Shown: one piece after another, positions 25,991 through 35,055 of the stretch
How positions within the stretch are numbered: the first letter of the stretch is position 1
Layout of the letters: each line of letters begins with the position of its first letter
Assembly (NCBI RefSeq): GCF_002007235.1
Contig: NZ_MUHW01000013.1
Coordinates: 1 to 64,000 of the forward strand
DNA length: 64,000 nt
Direction of reading: 5' to 3'
From: Oribacterium sp. C9
GTDB taxonomy: Bacteria; Bacillota; Clostridia; Lachnospirales; Lachnospiraceae
The notes under the pieces: model-generated
What the model was told of the DNA's origin: nothing
What the model saw: only the letters and a program-made list of their open reading frames with translations
Database searches by the model: none
Program-made: the position numbers and the translations under genes

Positions 25991-27133
25991 TCAGATTACA
26001 CCGTCTCTGCGCTGAAGTGCAACATTTAATACTAATCCCATTCCTATATAGACTGAAACCAATGAGCTCACGCCTCTCGAAAAGAAAGGAAGTGTAACAC
26101 CTGTATTCGGCAATATACCGGTCGCAACTGCGATGTTGGTATAGGTCTGGAAACCTATCCATGCCATCATACCAACGCAGATAAGACGCCCGCTCATCTT
26201 TTTAGCCTTTGAAGCTATTATAAGGCATTCAATAATTATCAACAAGAAAAATATAATAATTATTACTGAGCCTCTAAATCCAAGCTCCTCACCTATAACT
26301 GCAAAAATAAAGTCATTATCCTCTTCCGCAAGGAAGTTTCCGTTCTTAACGGAGAATATGGATTTGTTGTTTAAGCCCTTTCCCGCGAACTGACCGGAAC
26401 CTATAGCCATGATGGAATACATCTGCTGATAAAAGGTCTGGCTGTTTTCCGAAGGGTTCAGGAAGGTAAGGATTCTCGCCGCCTGATAACCCTGCAGGAA
26501 AGGAATATGGTCATAAAGACCGGATTTAAACAAATACACAAAAGCCAGGGCAAAGGGCACGACCGCAATAAGCACACCCATTATCCACTTGTAGCCGATG
26601 TTGGATGCAAATACTATGGCCGCTACTATTACGGTCATAATGATGGCTGTACTCAGGTTAGGCTGTATTAGTACCAGTCCTATAGGTATAAGATAAAGTA
26701 CAAAAGCCGTAAGTACAGTGTGGACCGAATTTATCTGGTCCTTGGCCTTATGAAAATATGATGCATAGAAAACTATAAGACCTATCTTAACGAACTCCGC
26801 AGGCTGAACCTGACCAAGAAACGGCACCTGTATCCATCTTACGGCGCCATGTCCGGAAGCGGTACCGTATACCTTAACTCCCACCAGCATAAGTACCGAT
26901 ACCAGATATATCAGATTGTACTGTCTCGCTATACGGCGGTAATCGATCAGGGACAGACCTATACAGATCACAAGCCCCGCAAAGGAGCCTATGATCTGAC
27001 GGAACACCTGAGGATTCTGGAAGTTATCAGCTCCCACCGCCGAGCGCATGATAACCACGCCCATAACATTGAGCACCACCATATAGAAGACCAGTCTAAA
27101 GTCATAATTCTTTAAATTATAATCGAACTTCAT
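25991..27133 (-). CDS. rodA: Peptidoglycan polymerase RodA (SEDS family)
   Basis: The 380-aa protein has about ten membrane segments and SEDS hallmarks: the large loop with NFLAEEDNDFIFAVIGEELGF, and LPNTGVTLPFFSRGVSSLVS near the C-terminus. RodA joins lipid II into glycan strands for side-wall growth. It directly follows the class B penicillin-binding protein gene, its usual partner, so RodA is more likely than FtsW. GAGGAG precedes the ATG. Confidence 0.95.
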   Translation of the reverse strand: MKFDYNLKNYDFRLVFYMVVLNVMGVVIMRSAVGADNFQNPQVFRQIIGSFAGLVICIGLSLIDYRRIARQYNLIYLVSVLMLVGVKVYGTASGHGAVRWIQVPFLGQVQPAEFVKIGLIVFYASYFHKAKDQINSVHTVLTAFVLYLIPIGLVLIQPNLSTAIIMTVIVAAIVFASNIGYKWIMGVLIAVVPFALAFVYLFKSGLYDHIPFLQGYQAARILTFLNPSENSQTFYQQMYSIMAIGSGQFAGKGLNNKSIFSVKNGNFLAEEDNDFIFAVIGEELGFRGSVIIIIFFLLIIIECLIIASKAKKMSGRLICVGMMAWIGFQTYTNIAVATGILPNTGVTLPFFSRGVSSLVSVYIGMGLVLNVALQRRDGVI

Positions 27134-27149
27134 AATCTCCTCTTACTCA

Positions 27150-30023
27150 TCAGTCTGATACATTCAATGCTGAGATGTAGGATGCATCTCGTGAAAGGAT
27201 GGCATCGAGACTGTCCTTACCATAGCAGTAATTGTAGACATTGTTGGCAAGGTTAGCTGCATTACCTGAAGAATATCCGTAAGGAATGTTTACTGTTACT
27301 GATATCTCGGGAGCTGCATAAGGCGCATAGGAAACGAATACCGCGTGGTTACCACGGTCCTCTCGCTCCTGGGCAGTACCTGTTTTTCCTGCTATAGGGA
27401 TGTCCTGTCCCTGGAATACTCTCTTGGCAACACCCTCTGTGATCATCTCTCGCAAGCCCCTGTGTACAGCGCTCCAGGTAAGCTCGTTAAAATCAAGCTG
27501 ACGGACTACCTTCGGTTCTATGGTTCTGACCAGCGAACCGTCAGGAGCCGTGATCTTATCCAGTATGGACAGATCAAATACTGTTCCGCTGTTGGCAACC
27601 GCTGTGATATATCTTGCAAGCTGCACATCGTTGTAGGCATGATTACCCTGTCCCATGGCTGAACGCTCAGGATCGTAATCGGAAATACGCGGCATGGTCT
27701 CGTCGATCTCAACTCCGGAAAGTGAATCAAGTCCGAAGAGTGACGCATATTTCTGTATCCTTTCGATACCCAGCGCCTGATTATAGTTTCCGCTTTCATC
27801 AGTTGACAAAAGATGTCCAACCGCAGCAAAGAAGAAGTTACAGGAATTCTTTATTCCGTCGATAACATTCTCTCTTCCATGATTCTGAGGATAGATCCAG
27901 CACTTGATATGAGGCGTTACTTCCTCATACACACCGGTACAGTCTATAACGGTATAAAGATTAAGCGCTCCCTCCTGCAGTGCCGCTATGGATGTCAGTG
28001 GCTTGAAGGTGGAACCCGGAGCAAGCTGTGTCTGGGTAGCACCGTTAAGGAGCGGCAGAGACAGGTCGGCGTTACACTTCTTGAGATAATCCGACTCTGT
28101 TATACGGTTGTTGTCAAAGCCCGGATACGTAACCAGAGCCCTGACCTTTCCGGTCTTTACATCCGTAACGACTACCGAACCGTTGCACGGATCCAGCGCA
28201 AGCTGCGCAGGGCTTATCTCTATCTTTCTTATCTTTGAGATAAGGAAGGTATAGGCAAAATGCTCATCCCCTGAAGAAAGCTGGTTATAAGACTGTTCAT
28301 CCGGAGCCAGAACTCCCTGCTCAAACAGTGCCATCAAAAGCAGATATCCCGGAATGGTCTTATCCGAAATGGCATATTTATAGAGTATCTTGTCAAACTC
28401 AGGATCGTTGTTGAGTCTGTCGATGATGTACTGAACCAGAAGCTTATAAATATTCTCGGTATCGTAGTAGTCATCGGAAAGCTCAAGCTTTGAAGTATCG
28501 AGCCATGCCTCATCTATGCCCTTCATGATGAAGTTTCTGAGATTGATTGTATCGCTCTTCCATGCGGCGTAAGCATCTGATTCACGGTAAATCTGATTAG
28601 TCGCATCTATTATTCCCGTATCTTTTTGCGTCAGATAGTCATAAATATAAACTATGAACGCCTGCATATCCTGAGGCAGTTCTTTCAGACCCTCTGTTGT
28701 AGGATTCAAAAGCTCTGACTGTATCTCCACGAGCTTTCTCTTTTTATTTGAGGTGAAAATATCTGCTATTCTCCGCTCTGAAGCCCCCGCCTCTGACATA
28801 CCGAAATGGGCAGAGTCCAGAACGTTGTTGTTGATGAGCTGGAAATATGCATCCTTGACCGGGATGGTGATCTCCGACTGCTCAACCAGTGCATTTCTGT
28901 CACTGAGATCCTGCTCCGTTATCTTGGAGGCAAGGACACCCGCAAGCTCCTGCTCCAGAAGATGGTAGATGGCGATCTGATCATTGGCAGAGATGGTGGT
29001 ATAGATATCATTACCCGCTGTGGCATCTGTTTCAGAGACCACATCAAGTACAGAACCTACTGAATTCAGGTACATCTCTCTGGAGCCCTTCTTGCCCTTG
29101 AGCTCTGACTCCATGCTCTTCTCAAGTCCCCATACGCCAACGATATCATTAAGCTGATAGCTGTCATCCTTTTTCTTGAGCTCTTCGAGCTGGTCAGCCC
29201 TTACCTGACCTGTGTAGCCTACGATATGGCTAAGATACGGAGCATAGTTGTATCTGCGGACAGATACATTTTCGATATCTACGCCCTTAAGCTGTCCCTT
29301 TGCCTCAAGTATCTCCGCTACACACTCTTCGGAAACATTTTTAACGATGGTAGTGCTCTGGTATCTCTGATATGCCGTGAGACGAAGTGTGAAGAAGATA
29401 TTGATCATATCGAGCACAGTCTCGTCTGAAAGAACCACCGGATTTCCGTCGGGATCCTTTATACTGTCGAACCTGTATCTCTTCTTCGAAAACTCCATGG
29501 CCTCTCTTGCGGTCATATCGAAGTCCTTTTCATTAAGATCCGCTGCATTTCTGCCTCGGATGTTGGCGATGAGCCTCCTTCTGTCATCCTCTGAACCGGT
29601 GGCAAAATAAGGCTCACGATCAGCATCAAGCTTTATCTTGTACTGTCCGTCTATAGGATAACCATACTTCTCGATTATCTCCGCAAGACGCATGAGCATA
29701 TAGTTTCTGCTGTTGATGCCGGCATTTGTCGTATCATAGGAACCGTTATCTGAAATGGTGATATTGTACTGAAGCTCATTGTAGGCAAGGAGCTTTCCGT
29801 CTCTGTCATAGATATTTCCTCTGGTTCCGTCCGTTGTCACGGTAGCCAGCGTACGTTCCTGATAATCTGTAAGATACTGCTGTCCGTTGACTATCTGAAG
29901 ATTGAAAAGTCTGATGCCGATGATTATAAAAAACGTTGAAAAAATAAGCCCAAGGAAAAAGAGCCTTGAACTTATAAATCGAACGGTAAATTCCTTGATG
30001 GTCTCGAATATTTCTTTGATCAA
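27150..30023 (-). CDS. Class B penicillin-binding protein 2 with large insertion
   Basis: The 957-aa transpeptidase crosslinks side-wall peptidoglycan with RodA. It has a cytosolic tail, one membrane helix (about 19-41), a dimerisation domain with TRGNIYDRDGKLLAYN, and a transpeptidase domain with STFK (671-674), SCN (in IKNSCNFFF) and KTGTAQ. Between TISANDQIAIYHLL (about 350) and the usual ISPAQLALDPCNGSVV (about 604) lie about 235 mainly helical residues not found in PBP2 of Escherichia coli (633 aa). Translation appears to start at TTG at 30023, with AGGAG about nine bases upstream. Confidence 0.94.
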   Translation of the reverse strand: MIKEIFETIKEFTVRFISSRLFFLGLIFSTFFIIIGIRLFNLQIVNGQQYLTDYQERTLATVTTDGTRGNIYDRDGKLLAYNELQYNITISDNGSYDTTNAGINSRNYMLMRLAEIIEKYGYPIDGQYKIKLDADREPYFATGSEDDRRRLIANIRGRNAADLNEKDFDMTAREAMEFSKKRYRFDSIKDPDGNPVVLSDETVLDMINIFFTLRLTAYQRYQSTTIVKNVSEECVAEILEAKGQLKGVDIENVSVRRYNYAPYLSHIVGYTGQVRADQLEELKKKDDSYQLNDIVGVWGLEKSMESELKGKKGSREMYLNSVGSVLDVVSETDATAGNDIYTTISANDQIAIYHLLEQELAGVLASKITEQDLSDRNALVEQSEITIPVKDAYFQLINNNVLDSAHFGMSEAGASERRIADIFTSNKKRKLVEIQSELLNPTTEGLKELPQDMQAFIVYIYDYLTQKDTGIIDATNQIYRESDAYAAWKSDTINLRNFIMKGIDEAWLDTSKLELSDDYYDTENIYKLLVQYIIDRLNNDPEFDKILYKYAISDKTIPGYLLLMALFEQGVLAPDEQSYNQLSSGDEHFAYTFLISKIRKIEISPAQLALDPCNGSVVVTDVKTGKVRALVTYPGFDNNRITESDYLKKCNADLSLPLLNGATQTQLAPGSTFKPLTSIAALQEGALNLYTVIDCTGVYEEVTPHIKCWIYPQNHGRENVIDGIKNSCNFFFAAVGHLLSTDESGNYNQALGIERIQKYASLFGLDSLSGVEIDETMPRISDYDPERSAMGQGNHAYNDVQLARYITAVANSGTVFDLSILDKITAPDGSLVRTIEPKVVRQLDFNELTWSAVHRGLREMITEGVAKRVFQGQDIPIAGKTGTAQEREDRGNHAVFVSYAPYAAPEISVTVNIPYGYSSGNAANLANNVYNYCYGKDSLDAILSRDASYISALNVSD

Positions 30024-30034
30024 AGTCTATGCTC

Positions 30035-30580
30035 CTATTCATCAATTTTTTCCGTCGCTGTAAATACGAACCTGTACAGTATCAGCGTCACCATGAGTGA
30101 AAACACCACTGCAGGCAGCACTACGTGCTGAAGGTAATACGGGATGTCGTACTTCTCGCGAAAGAAAAAACGGAAGATATAAATATAAACATGATATATG
30201 AACTCGTTTATCACGCACATGACCATAGGAAGGGTTATATACTCCTCGTAATAGGCATTGCTGAAAAAACCGTTCAAATACCCGATGACAACGAAAATAA
30301 GGCTGTAGAACCCGAAGGGTCCCGAATAGAACAGATCCAGCAGCAGTCCCGCCGCAAGACCATAGATCATCCCCGGAAGGTTTCCGTGGATAAAGCCTAT
30401 AGAAAAGGTGAGGATAAGCAGCAGATTCGGAGATGCCGAAAGGAACGGCAAAAGCGGTATAACGCTGGTCTGGATAAGAAAGGCCACCACCAGTGAAAGT
30501 GCGTATACCAGTATCCCGAGTCTGCGCTTTGTAGTCTTTTTAATTGTTTTTTTCTTGAATATAGATTTCATTCCGATCAA
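30035..30580 (-). CDS. mreD: Rod shape-determining protein MreD
   Basis: The 181-aa protein has five to six hydrophobic segments and the FSIGFIHGNLPGMIYGLAAGLLLDLFYSGPFGF-type pattern (split here near residues 55-90). It links MreC to the elongation complex. The likely start is TTG at 30580, directly after the mreC stop, with GAGGAGA about 12 bases upstream inside mreC; an ATG three codons later has no site. Confidence 0.9.
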   Translation of the reverse strand: MIGMKSIFKKKTIKKTTKRRLGILVYALSLVVAFLIQTSVIPLLPFLSASPNLLLILTFSIGFIHGNLPGMIYGLAAGLLLDLFYSGPFGFYSLIFVVIGYLNGFFSNAYYEEYITLPMVMCVINEFIYHVYIYIFRFFFREKYDIPYYLQHVVLPAVVFSLMVTLILYRFVFTATEKIDE

Positions 30581-31912
30581 TCAGTTAGGATTCTCCTCAA
30601 TCAGCTCTTCTTCCGAATTGTTATCCTGAGCGGCTGTCTCGGCACGGCTTTCGGCTGCAGTACTCTCTGCTTCAGTCTGAGTCGTTTCTCTTGCCGCCGT
30701 CTCACGTGCCTGAGTCTCGCGGGTCGTAGTCTCCCGATCCTCTTCCTCCCCGGTATCTCTTTCTCTGTTTGATGACTCTTTCTTTGCAGCGGTACTTCGC
30801 TCGGAATCACCGGATCCCTCTTCACGCCCTGACTGGGCAGTCTCGCCGTCATCGCTCTTCTTTGCGTTATAGACATTGTCACCGGTATCAACTATATCCT
30901 TGGCGGTTATGAGACTTCCGTTAGGATCCTGAGTTCCGTCTATCTCGGAAAGCGGTGTCAGGCCTTCCATTCCTGCCCAGGTTTCGGCAACCTTTACATT
31001 GCTGTCTGAAACACTGTTCAGTACCGCATCTGTGTTGCTGTTTCTTAATGCAACACTTCCGTCTCCGCTGTTCTCGTCGAGGAAGCTGTCGCTCTTGACC
31101 TGCTTCAGCACAAGTACCTCGGTAAGATCATTGAAATCCGCCGCAGGTATGAGATAGCCGTCCTTCATGAGACGCTTATCATCTTCCTTTACATCCACCG
31201 CATAGCCGATGAGTATACCCGGCAGGAATTTTGCCGAGATGTTGGATGTCACGATACGGTCACCCTCCTGAATGGAGGTATCCTTTTTTATGTCGGTGAT
31301 CCTGAGTCGTCCCTGCTCATAAAGAGTGAGGTCTCCCGCAACTATACAGGTATCGCTGGACTGAAGTCCCATGGCGGATACTCTGGATTCATCATCTATG
31401 ATAGAACGTACTGTGGCGTAATTGAGTCCGACATCCGTAACTATACCGATGAGTCCCCCGTTCGCCATAACATTCTGGTCTACACGTATTCCATCCTGTG
31501 ATCCCTTATCTATACGGAACACCTGGAACCAGTTCTCAGAGTCCTTGGCGATAACTCTTGCAGCCACCTTTTCATACTGCATATACTCCTGATCAAGCTC
31601 GTAAAGCTCCCTCAGTCTCGAAAGCTCTCCGCTGTCCAGTGTAAGTCGATTATTCTGTTCTGTAAGAAGGTCTATCTTCTCACTCAGCTTTTTGTTCTCT
31701 TCCTCAACCTCCTGAAGAGTACGGTGTTCCTTAAGGTTCTCATAGATACCGAATCCAACACTGTTGACCCCCGTCTGGAACGGTACCAGAACAGAACCTA
31801 TGGTATTGCGGATAGGATCCACGATACCGTCCTTTACAAGCGATATGATGATCATCATCATACATAACACCGAAAGCACTATAAAAATATACTTACTTTT
31901 CTTATTATCCAC
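30581..31912 (-). CDS. mreC: Rod shape-determining protein MreC with long acidic C-terminal tail
   Basis: The 443-aa protein has an N-terminal membrane helix, a coiled coil (about 60-105) and the MreC beta-barrel core (about 110-275). It scaffolds PBP2-RodA outside the membrane. The last 150 or so residues form a low-complexity Ser/Glu/Thr/Arg tail with repeats such as TRETQARETAARETTQTEAE. Typical MreC ends near residue 280. The start is GTG at 31912, overlapping the radC stop by eight bases. Confidence 0.93.
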   Translation of the reverse strand: MDNKKSKYIFIVLSVLCMMMIIISLVKDGIVDPIRNTIGSVLVPFQTGVNSVGFGIYENLKEHRTLQEVEEENKKLSEKIDLLTEQNNRLTLDSGELSRLRELYELDQEYMQYEKVAARVIAKDSENWFQVFRIDKGSQDGIRVDQNVMANGGLIGIVTDVGLNYATVRSIIDDESRVSAMGLQSSDTCIVAGDLTLYEQGRLRITDIKKDTSIQEGDRIVTSNISAKFLPGILIGYAVDVKEDDKRLMKDGYLIPAADFNDLTEVLVLKQVKSDSFLDENSGDGSVALRNSNTDAVLNSVSDSNVKVAETWAGMEGLTPLSEIDGTQDPNGSLITAKDIVDTGDNVYNAKKSDDGETAQSGREEGSGDSERSTAAKKESSNRERDTGEEEDRETTTRETQARETAARETTQTEAESTAAESRAETAAQDNNSEEELIEENPN

Positions 31913-32606
31913 CGATTATTCCCTGTTCTCTGAAACTGAAATAGACATTGTCCCCTATCACCACATGGTCAATGAGTCCAATGCCGACGATCTGTCCTGC
32001 CCTGTCGAGCTCCATGGTAAACCGGATGTCATCATTTGAGGGTTCCGGATCACCCGTCGGGTGATTGTGTACCATGATAAAGCACGAGGCACTGAGTTTC
32101 AGCGCTTCAATAAAAATCTCACGTGATGATACTGCCGAACGGCTGTTAGTACCTACAGACAGCAGCCTTTCATCGATAAGCTGCATATGATGATCAAGAT
32201 AAAGAACCCGAACCACTTCATGGCAGAGGTATCTCAGATCTTCCATATAATAATCCGCCACCTGCCTTGACTCTGTAAAGCGCATATTCCTTACACGTTT
32301 CTGTCGATTCCATATCCTCCTAGCGATCTCACCCACTACGCTTAGTTGTATCGACTTCACCTTGCCGATCCCGTTGATCCGGCTGTACTCATCTGTACCG
32401 AAATGCATGATCCCCACCAGTCCGTCGTACTGAGGATTTATATTCAGTACCTGCCTAGACACCTCCATCACTGAAGACGTCTTTGTTCCGGTACGTAATA
32501 AAACAGCCAGAAGCTCTGTATCGCTAAGAGCCTCCGGACCGTATTTCATGCACTTCTCATAAGGCATTTCATCATCATGAGTCATATTATCTGGTTTTAA
32601 ATTCAT
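31905..32606 (-). CDS. radC: DNA repair protein RadC (JAMM-domain family)
   Basis: The 233-aa protein has an N-terminal helix-hairpin-helix region (GIGKVKSIQLSVVGEIARR) and a JAMM metalloprotease-like domain with HNHPTGDPEPSNDD. Its true function is unclear despite the name. It is first in the radC-mreC-mreD-pbp2-rodA run. Its AGGAGG (32612-32617) is five bases before the ATG and lies inside a hairpin (32613-32637). Confidence 0.93.
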   Translation of the reverse strand: MNLKPDNMTHDDEMPYEKCMKYGPEALSDTELLAVLLRTGTKTSSVMEVSRQVLNINPQYDGLVGIMHFGTDEYSRINGIGKVKSIQLSVVGEIARRIWNRQKRVRNMRFTESRQVADYYMEDLRYLCHEVVRVLYLDHHMQLIDERLLSVGTNSRSAVSSREIFIEALKLSASCFIMVHNHPTGDPEPSNDDIRFTMELDRAGQIVGIGLIDHVVIGDNVYFSFREQGIIGG

Positions 32607-32611
32607 TTAAA

Positions 32612-32637
32612 CCTCCTGTTCTTAAGAGAACCAGGAG
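32612..32637 (-). promoter_or_regulatory. Hairpin that buries the radC ribosome binding site
   Basis: In the minus-strand transcript, CTCCTGGTTCT pairs with AGAACAGGAG around a short loop, with one bulged base. The AGGAG of the ribosome binding site is one arm. The hairpin starts a few bases from the predicted transcript start, so it could gate translation of the whole shape operon's first gene. Confidence 0.6.
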
Positions 32638-32650
32638 CCCACGAGAACTT

Positions 32651-32679
32651 ATTTTAACATAAAGATTCCCCTCAGTAAA
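32651..32679 (-). promoter_or_regulatory. Promoter of the radC-mreCD-pbp2-rodA operon
   Basis: Minus-strand TTTACT (32674-32679) and TAAAAT (32651-32656) are 17 bases apart. The start site would be near 32643, giving a leader of about 37 bases. Confidence 0.6.
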
Positions 32680-32809
32680 TGCCGCACCGAAGAGCTATGC
32701 AGATAGACGCTCTGTCCCCGGCGCTGTCCGGGGCGTCAGCTGATTTTATTTGATTCGCGAAAGACCGGCGATCCGGTCACACGGAACCCGGCCGTAAAGC
32801 TTCGGTTCC

Positions 32810-34090
32810 TCAGAACTTCACGAGACCCTTCTCGTACATCTTCTCGACAGCCATCATGATGCCGAGCTTTGCATGGTACCATGTGAGACCGCCCTGGAAA
32901 TAAATATTGTAAGGCTCCTTGATAGGACCGTCGGCTGAAAGCTCGATGGAGCTTCCCTGTACGAAGGCACCTGCTGCCATGATGACCTTGCTGTCATAAC
33001 CAGGCATATCATCAGGATAAGGAGTAACGAAGCTGTCTACAGGTGCAGCAGCCTGAATTCCCTGTGCAAATGCCACAACCGCTTCCTCTGAACCGAGGGT
33101 TATAGCCTGGATGATATCGTATCTCTCAGCATCTGCTGCAGGATGGCAGCTGAAGCCAAGCTTTTCAAATACCTTAGCCGCAAAGATAGCGCCCTTCTCG
33201 GCACCTGCTGTGATGGTCGGTGCCATGAAAAGTCCCTGATAGAACAGCTTGTTGGTATCAAGTGAAGGTCCTACTTCCTTTCCGAGTCCCGGAGAAGTGA
33301 GTCTCACAGCACATCTCTCGATGCACTCCTTTGTTCCTGCGATATATCCGCCGATAGGAGCAAGTCCGCCGCCCGGATTCTTGATGAGAGAGCCGATGAC
33401 CATATCTGCTCCGAAGGCTGTAGGCTCTTCTCTCTGAACGAATTCACCGTAGCAGTTGTCTACCATACAGATCACATCCGGCTTGATACCCTTTATGAAA
33501 CTGATGAGCTCACCGATCTTTGCAGGTGAAAATGTATCTCTTGTGGCATAGCCCTTTGATCTCTGGATCTCCACGAGCCTTGTTCTCTCGTTGATGGCAG
33601 CCTTTATTCCTTCATAATCAAATACCGATCCCGGAAGAAGATCCACCTGACGGTATGTTACACCGTACTCTGCGAGACTTCCCACTGACGGTCTTATTCC
33701 TATCACCTCTTCAAGGGTGTCATATGGCTTGCCAACAGGACAGAGTATCTCGTCTCCCGGTCTTGTGTTGGCGAAAAGTGCTGTAGCAAGGGCGTGTGTT
33801 CCGCAGATGATCTGTGAACGGACCAGTGCATCCTCTGTGCCGAAGACATTGGCATAAACTCTCTCCAGGGTATCTCGACCGATATCGTCGTAGCCGTAGC
33901 CTGTTGTGCCGTAAAGATGTGCCTCTGACACCTGAGCGTCCTGCATTGCCTTTATGACCTTAAGCTGGTTGTACTCGGCTATGGCATCTATTTCTTCAAA
34001 TCTATCCTCGAGAGCTCTCAGCTGCTCCTCGCAAAAATCATAAACCTCCGGCTTTATGCCAAGAGACTCAAACATTTCTCTGTTATCCAT
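32810..34090 (-). CDS. PLP-dependent methionine gamma-lyase-like protein (aluminium resistance/YnbB family)
   Basis: The 426-aa protein is a cystathionine-type PLP enzyme. It has YGTTGYGYDD, RSQIICGTHALATALFA, the PLP aspartate region VDNCYGEF, and a PLP lysine candidate in GSLIKNPGGGLAP. The family is annotated as methionine gamma-lyase-like or aluminium resistance protein; its true reaction is not settled. It overlaps the miaA 3' end by 37 bases, so the two are co-transcribed. In Bacillus the same family (YnbB) also sits near miaA. Confidence 0.9.
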   Translation of the reverse strand: MDNREMFESLGIKPEVYDFCEEQLRALEDRFEEIDAIAEYNQLKVIKAMQDAQVSEAHLYGTTGYGYDDIGRDTLERVYANVFGTEDALVRSQIICGTHALATALFANTRPGDEILCPVGKPYDTLEEVIGIRPSVGSLAEYGVTYRQVDLLPGSVFDYEGIKAAINERTRLVEIQRSKGYATRDTFSPAKIGELISFIKGIKPDVICMVDNCYGEFVQREEPTAFGADMVIGSLIKNPGGGLAPIGGYIAGTKECIERCAVRLTSPGLGKEVGPSLDTNKLFYQGLFMAPTITAGAEKGAIFAAKVFEKLGFSCHPAADAERYDIIQAITLGSEEAVVAFAQGIQAAAPVDSFVTPYPDDMPGYDSKVIMAAGAFVQGSSIELSADGPIKEPYNIYFQGGLTWYHAKLGIMMAVEKMYEKGLVKF

Positions 34091-35055
34091 TCTGTGATCC
34101 TATCTTTCTTATAATCAAATTCCTGAATGTTGACCCAGTTTACATCACGTTCTCTTTTGAACCATGTGATCTGTCGTTTCGCATAATTTCTGGAATCCTG
34201 CTTTATCTTCTCGACAGCTCGCTCGATTATAGCACGATTTTCCGAAGCTGCAAGACCGGTTCCCTCCATCGTTTCGAATGCCTCCAGCAGCTCCCTGTAG
34301 CCGATGCCCTTTACGGAGGTCCTGTCCTTCGGGAGTTTAAGCTGATAAAGCCACCTTGCCTCATCTATGAGTCCCTCTTCCACCATCAGGTCAACTCTCT
34401 TGTTGATCCTCTCATAAAGGGCACTACGTTCATCATTTAGTACAAAGAAGGCAGGATTGTATACAGCTTTCTTCTCCCGCTCCTCAGCATTATGCTTCGA
34501 GATCGGGTATCCATGTATCTCATAAAATTCAAGAGCTCTTATTACTCTTCTTATATTGTGCTCATGTATCTTCTCGGTAGATTTCGGATCCACCTCCTTA
34601 AGCCTTTGGTACAATGCTTCAGGCCCGCCATCTTCTGCCGCCTCTTTCTCGAGGCGCTCCCGGATGTCACTGTGGAGCGTCTCATCCTCATCCGTAAAAT
34701 CGATGCCGTACAGAAGGCCCTGGATGTAAAAGCCCGTGCCCCCTGCAAGGATAGGAACATGACCTCTCTCATAGATTCCGTCTATGGCTTCTCTCGCCAT
34801 GCTTTGGAACATGCTTACATCGTAATCCGTATCAACATCGATTATGTCTATGAGATGATGCGGGACCCCGTCCATCTCTTCTTTTGTGACCTTGGCGCTT
34901 CCTATGTCGAGCCCTCTGTACACCTGAACGGAATCCGCAGAGACTATCTCTCCCCCGAGTCTCTTTGCAAGAGAAACGGAAGTGGCGGTCTTTCCCACCG
35001 CCGTCGGTCCTGCGATTATGATCAATGGCTTTTTATTTAAATTGATATTGTTCAT
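34054..35055 (-). CDS. miaA: tRNA dimethylallyltransferase
   Basis: MiaA puts a dimethylallyl group on A37 of tRNAs reading UNN codons. The 333-aa protein has the P-loop GPTAVGKTATS, the SADSVQVYRGLDIGSAK motif, AGGTGFYIQGLLYG and the C-terminal YAKRQITWFKRE signature. Its start overlaps the mutL stop in ATGA. MiaB, encoded at 40460, adds the next methylthio group to the same base. Confidence 0.97.
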   Translation of the reverse strand: MNNINLNKKPLIIIAGPTAVGKTATSVSLAKRLGGEIVSADSVQVYRGLDIGSAKVTKEEMDGVPHHLIDIIDVDTDYDVSMFQSMAREAIDGIYERGHVPILAGGTGFYIQGLLYGIDFTDEDETLHSDIRERLEKEAAEDGGPEALYQRLKEVDPKSTEKIHEHNIRRVIRALEFYEIHGYPISKHNAEEREKKAVYNPAFFVLNDERSALYERINKRVDLMVEEGLIDEARWLYQLKLPKDRTSVKGIGYRELLEAFETMEGTGLAASENRAIIERAVEKIKQDSRNYAKRQITWFKRERDVNWVNIQEFDYKKDRITEWITEKCLSLLA

